Below, one piece after another: positions 63,305 to 64,000 of a stretch of 64,000 nucleotides of DNA. Origin of the DNA: Monomorium pharaonis (lineage: Eukaryota; Arthropoda; Insecta; Hymenoptera; Formicidae); assembly GCF_013373865.1 (NCBI RefSeq), contig NC_050472.1, positions 5,823,276 through 5,887,275 on the forward strand. The letters are read 5' to 3'. Position 1 is the stretch's first letter, and each line of letters starts with the position of its first letter. The notes under the pieces are model-generated. The model did no database searches. It was not told the DNA's origin and worked only from the letters and a program-made list of their open reading frames with translations. The position numbers were made by a program, and so were the translations under genes.

Positions 63305-64000
63305 GACTTATCGATATGGGTACTTGTTATTGTCTTATACATATAATACTAATATGGTATAAACTAACGCAATTATATTATTTTTTATAAAAGCAATTAA
63401 ATTTTGCAAAACATTAGAAATAAATAGCATTAATTTATTTACTTATTAATTTCATATTGTTAAATTTATCTTTTTCCATAGCCTTAATAATTTGATGGAA
63501 ATTGCGATCTATTTTTAGCATTAATAGTTTGAAGCGTTCAAATGGTTAATTAGATGGTTTTTATTATTCTGTTTTTGTTTAGTACATGATAAATTTAGAT
63601 TTTGTGCATTTTTTGTGCACAGTAATTGTAGGCAAACCGTTATTTTTGAAAACATTATCTTTATGATAATTTTTAAATAATATCAAATGGATTTCTCATT
63701 TAAGATATTATAATGTTATCTAATTTATGAGTCAACTACAACGCGCATGGACGGCTCAAAAATCGGACAGCATTGTGATATCTTTTATGAGATACCAAGC
63801 TGATATCATTTAACTGATGTTATAAGGATAACATTTTCAAGAAACTTAAGTAAGACTCTTCAATGAGATATCTTAAAGACCTCTCTCAGTAGACGTCTCT
63901 GGTAAATGTTACCATTTTGACATCATTTCCAAGATATCTAAATGTTTTCTTAAAAAAGTTCTCTTAAAGTTTTCATTCTGACAAGCGTGTTGTCTGGGTA

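Larger units (their letters stand above)
62194..63998. mobile_element. 1.8-kb long-arm palindromic element
   Basis: Left arm 62194-62840 and right arm 63356-63998 are inverse complements over about 640 bp, with only scattered differences by eye. Termini are CCCAGACAACACGCTTGTCA and its complement. Arms are rich in GATATC and AAGAGA motifs. The 515-bp centre holds a 25-bp tandem repeat and a tRNA-like sequence; there is no transposase-like frame. It sits inside gamma 3. The target duplication cannot be read because the window ends two bases after the right terminus. It is a foldback or long-terminal-inverted-repeat MITE. Confidence 0.9.

Overview
The window looks like insect nuclear DNA, most probably hymenopteran and possibly ant. 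It is AT-rich, with GC-rich patches at gene starts and in coding exons, GT-AG introns, long intergenic spaces and many small inverted-repeat elements. The insect-muscle genes (flightin and a myofilin-like gene) support an insect; the order and family are inference. Gene models were built by hand from reading frames and splice sites. Where several exons join, the phases agree and the joined frames are open.

Layout. 0-7.3 kb, minus strand: the first two coding exons of a CD63-type tetraspanin (the gene runs off the left edge), then a complete secreted Cu/Zn superoxide dismutase (SOD A, 176 aa, 3 exons). 7.3-21.4 kb: a long spacer with no gene I can support, only GC-rich islands, a CA microsatellite, a 54-bp tandem duplication and an odd permuted inverted repeat. 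21.4-26.2 kb, plus strand: a second Cu/Zn superoxide dismutase (SOD B, 217 aa, 3 exons), head-to-head with SOD A and with equivalent intron positions. 27.7-28.7 kb: uncertain minus-strand coding sequence. 29.4-34.4 kb, minus strand: complete snRNP Sm D1 (4 exons) and mitochondrial malonyl-CoA:ACP transacylase (2 exons). 37.7-38.5 kb, plus strand: flightin. 39.7-46.0 kb, minus strand: a thick-filament gene, probably myofilin, with one N-terminal exon and two alternative 3' ends that enter in the same phase. 46-52 kb: no recognised gene.

52-64 kb: a mosaic array built from three repeated modules (called alpha, beta and gamma here). Younger palindromic elements have inserted into it, and two of the insertions can be checked against uninterrupted copies inside the window. 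The gamma module carries a broken THAP zinc-finger exon on the minus strand, which suggests a decayed THAP-bearing transposon. A 1.8-kb near-perfect palindrome with arms of about 640 bp and a tRNA-like sequence in its centre closes the window and interrupts the third gamma copy.

Functional themes: extracellular superoxide removal (the two SODs), flight-muscle thick filaments (flightin plus the myofilin-like gene, adjacent and convergent), and two housekeeping genes. The best candidates for something not yet described are the alternative 3' ends of the myofilin-like gene, the 52-62 kb THAP-relic mosaic, the long-armed palindrome and the A-B-A'-B' repeat at 16.5 kb.
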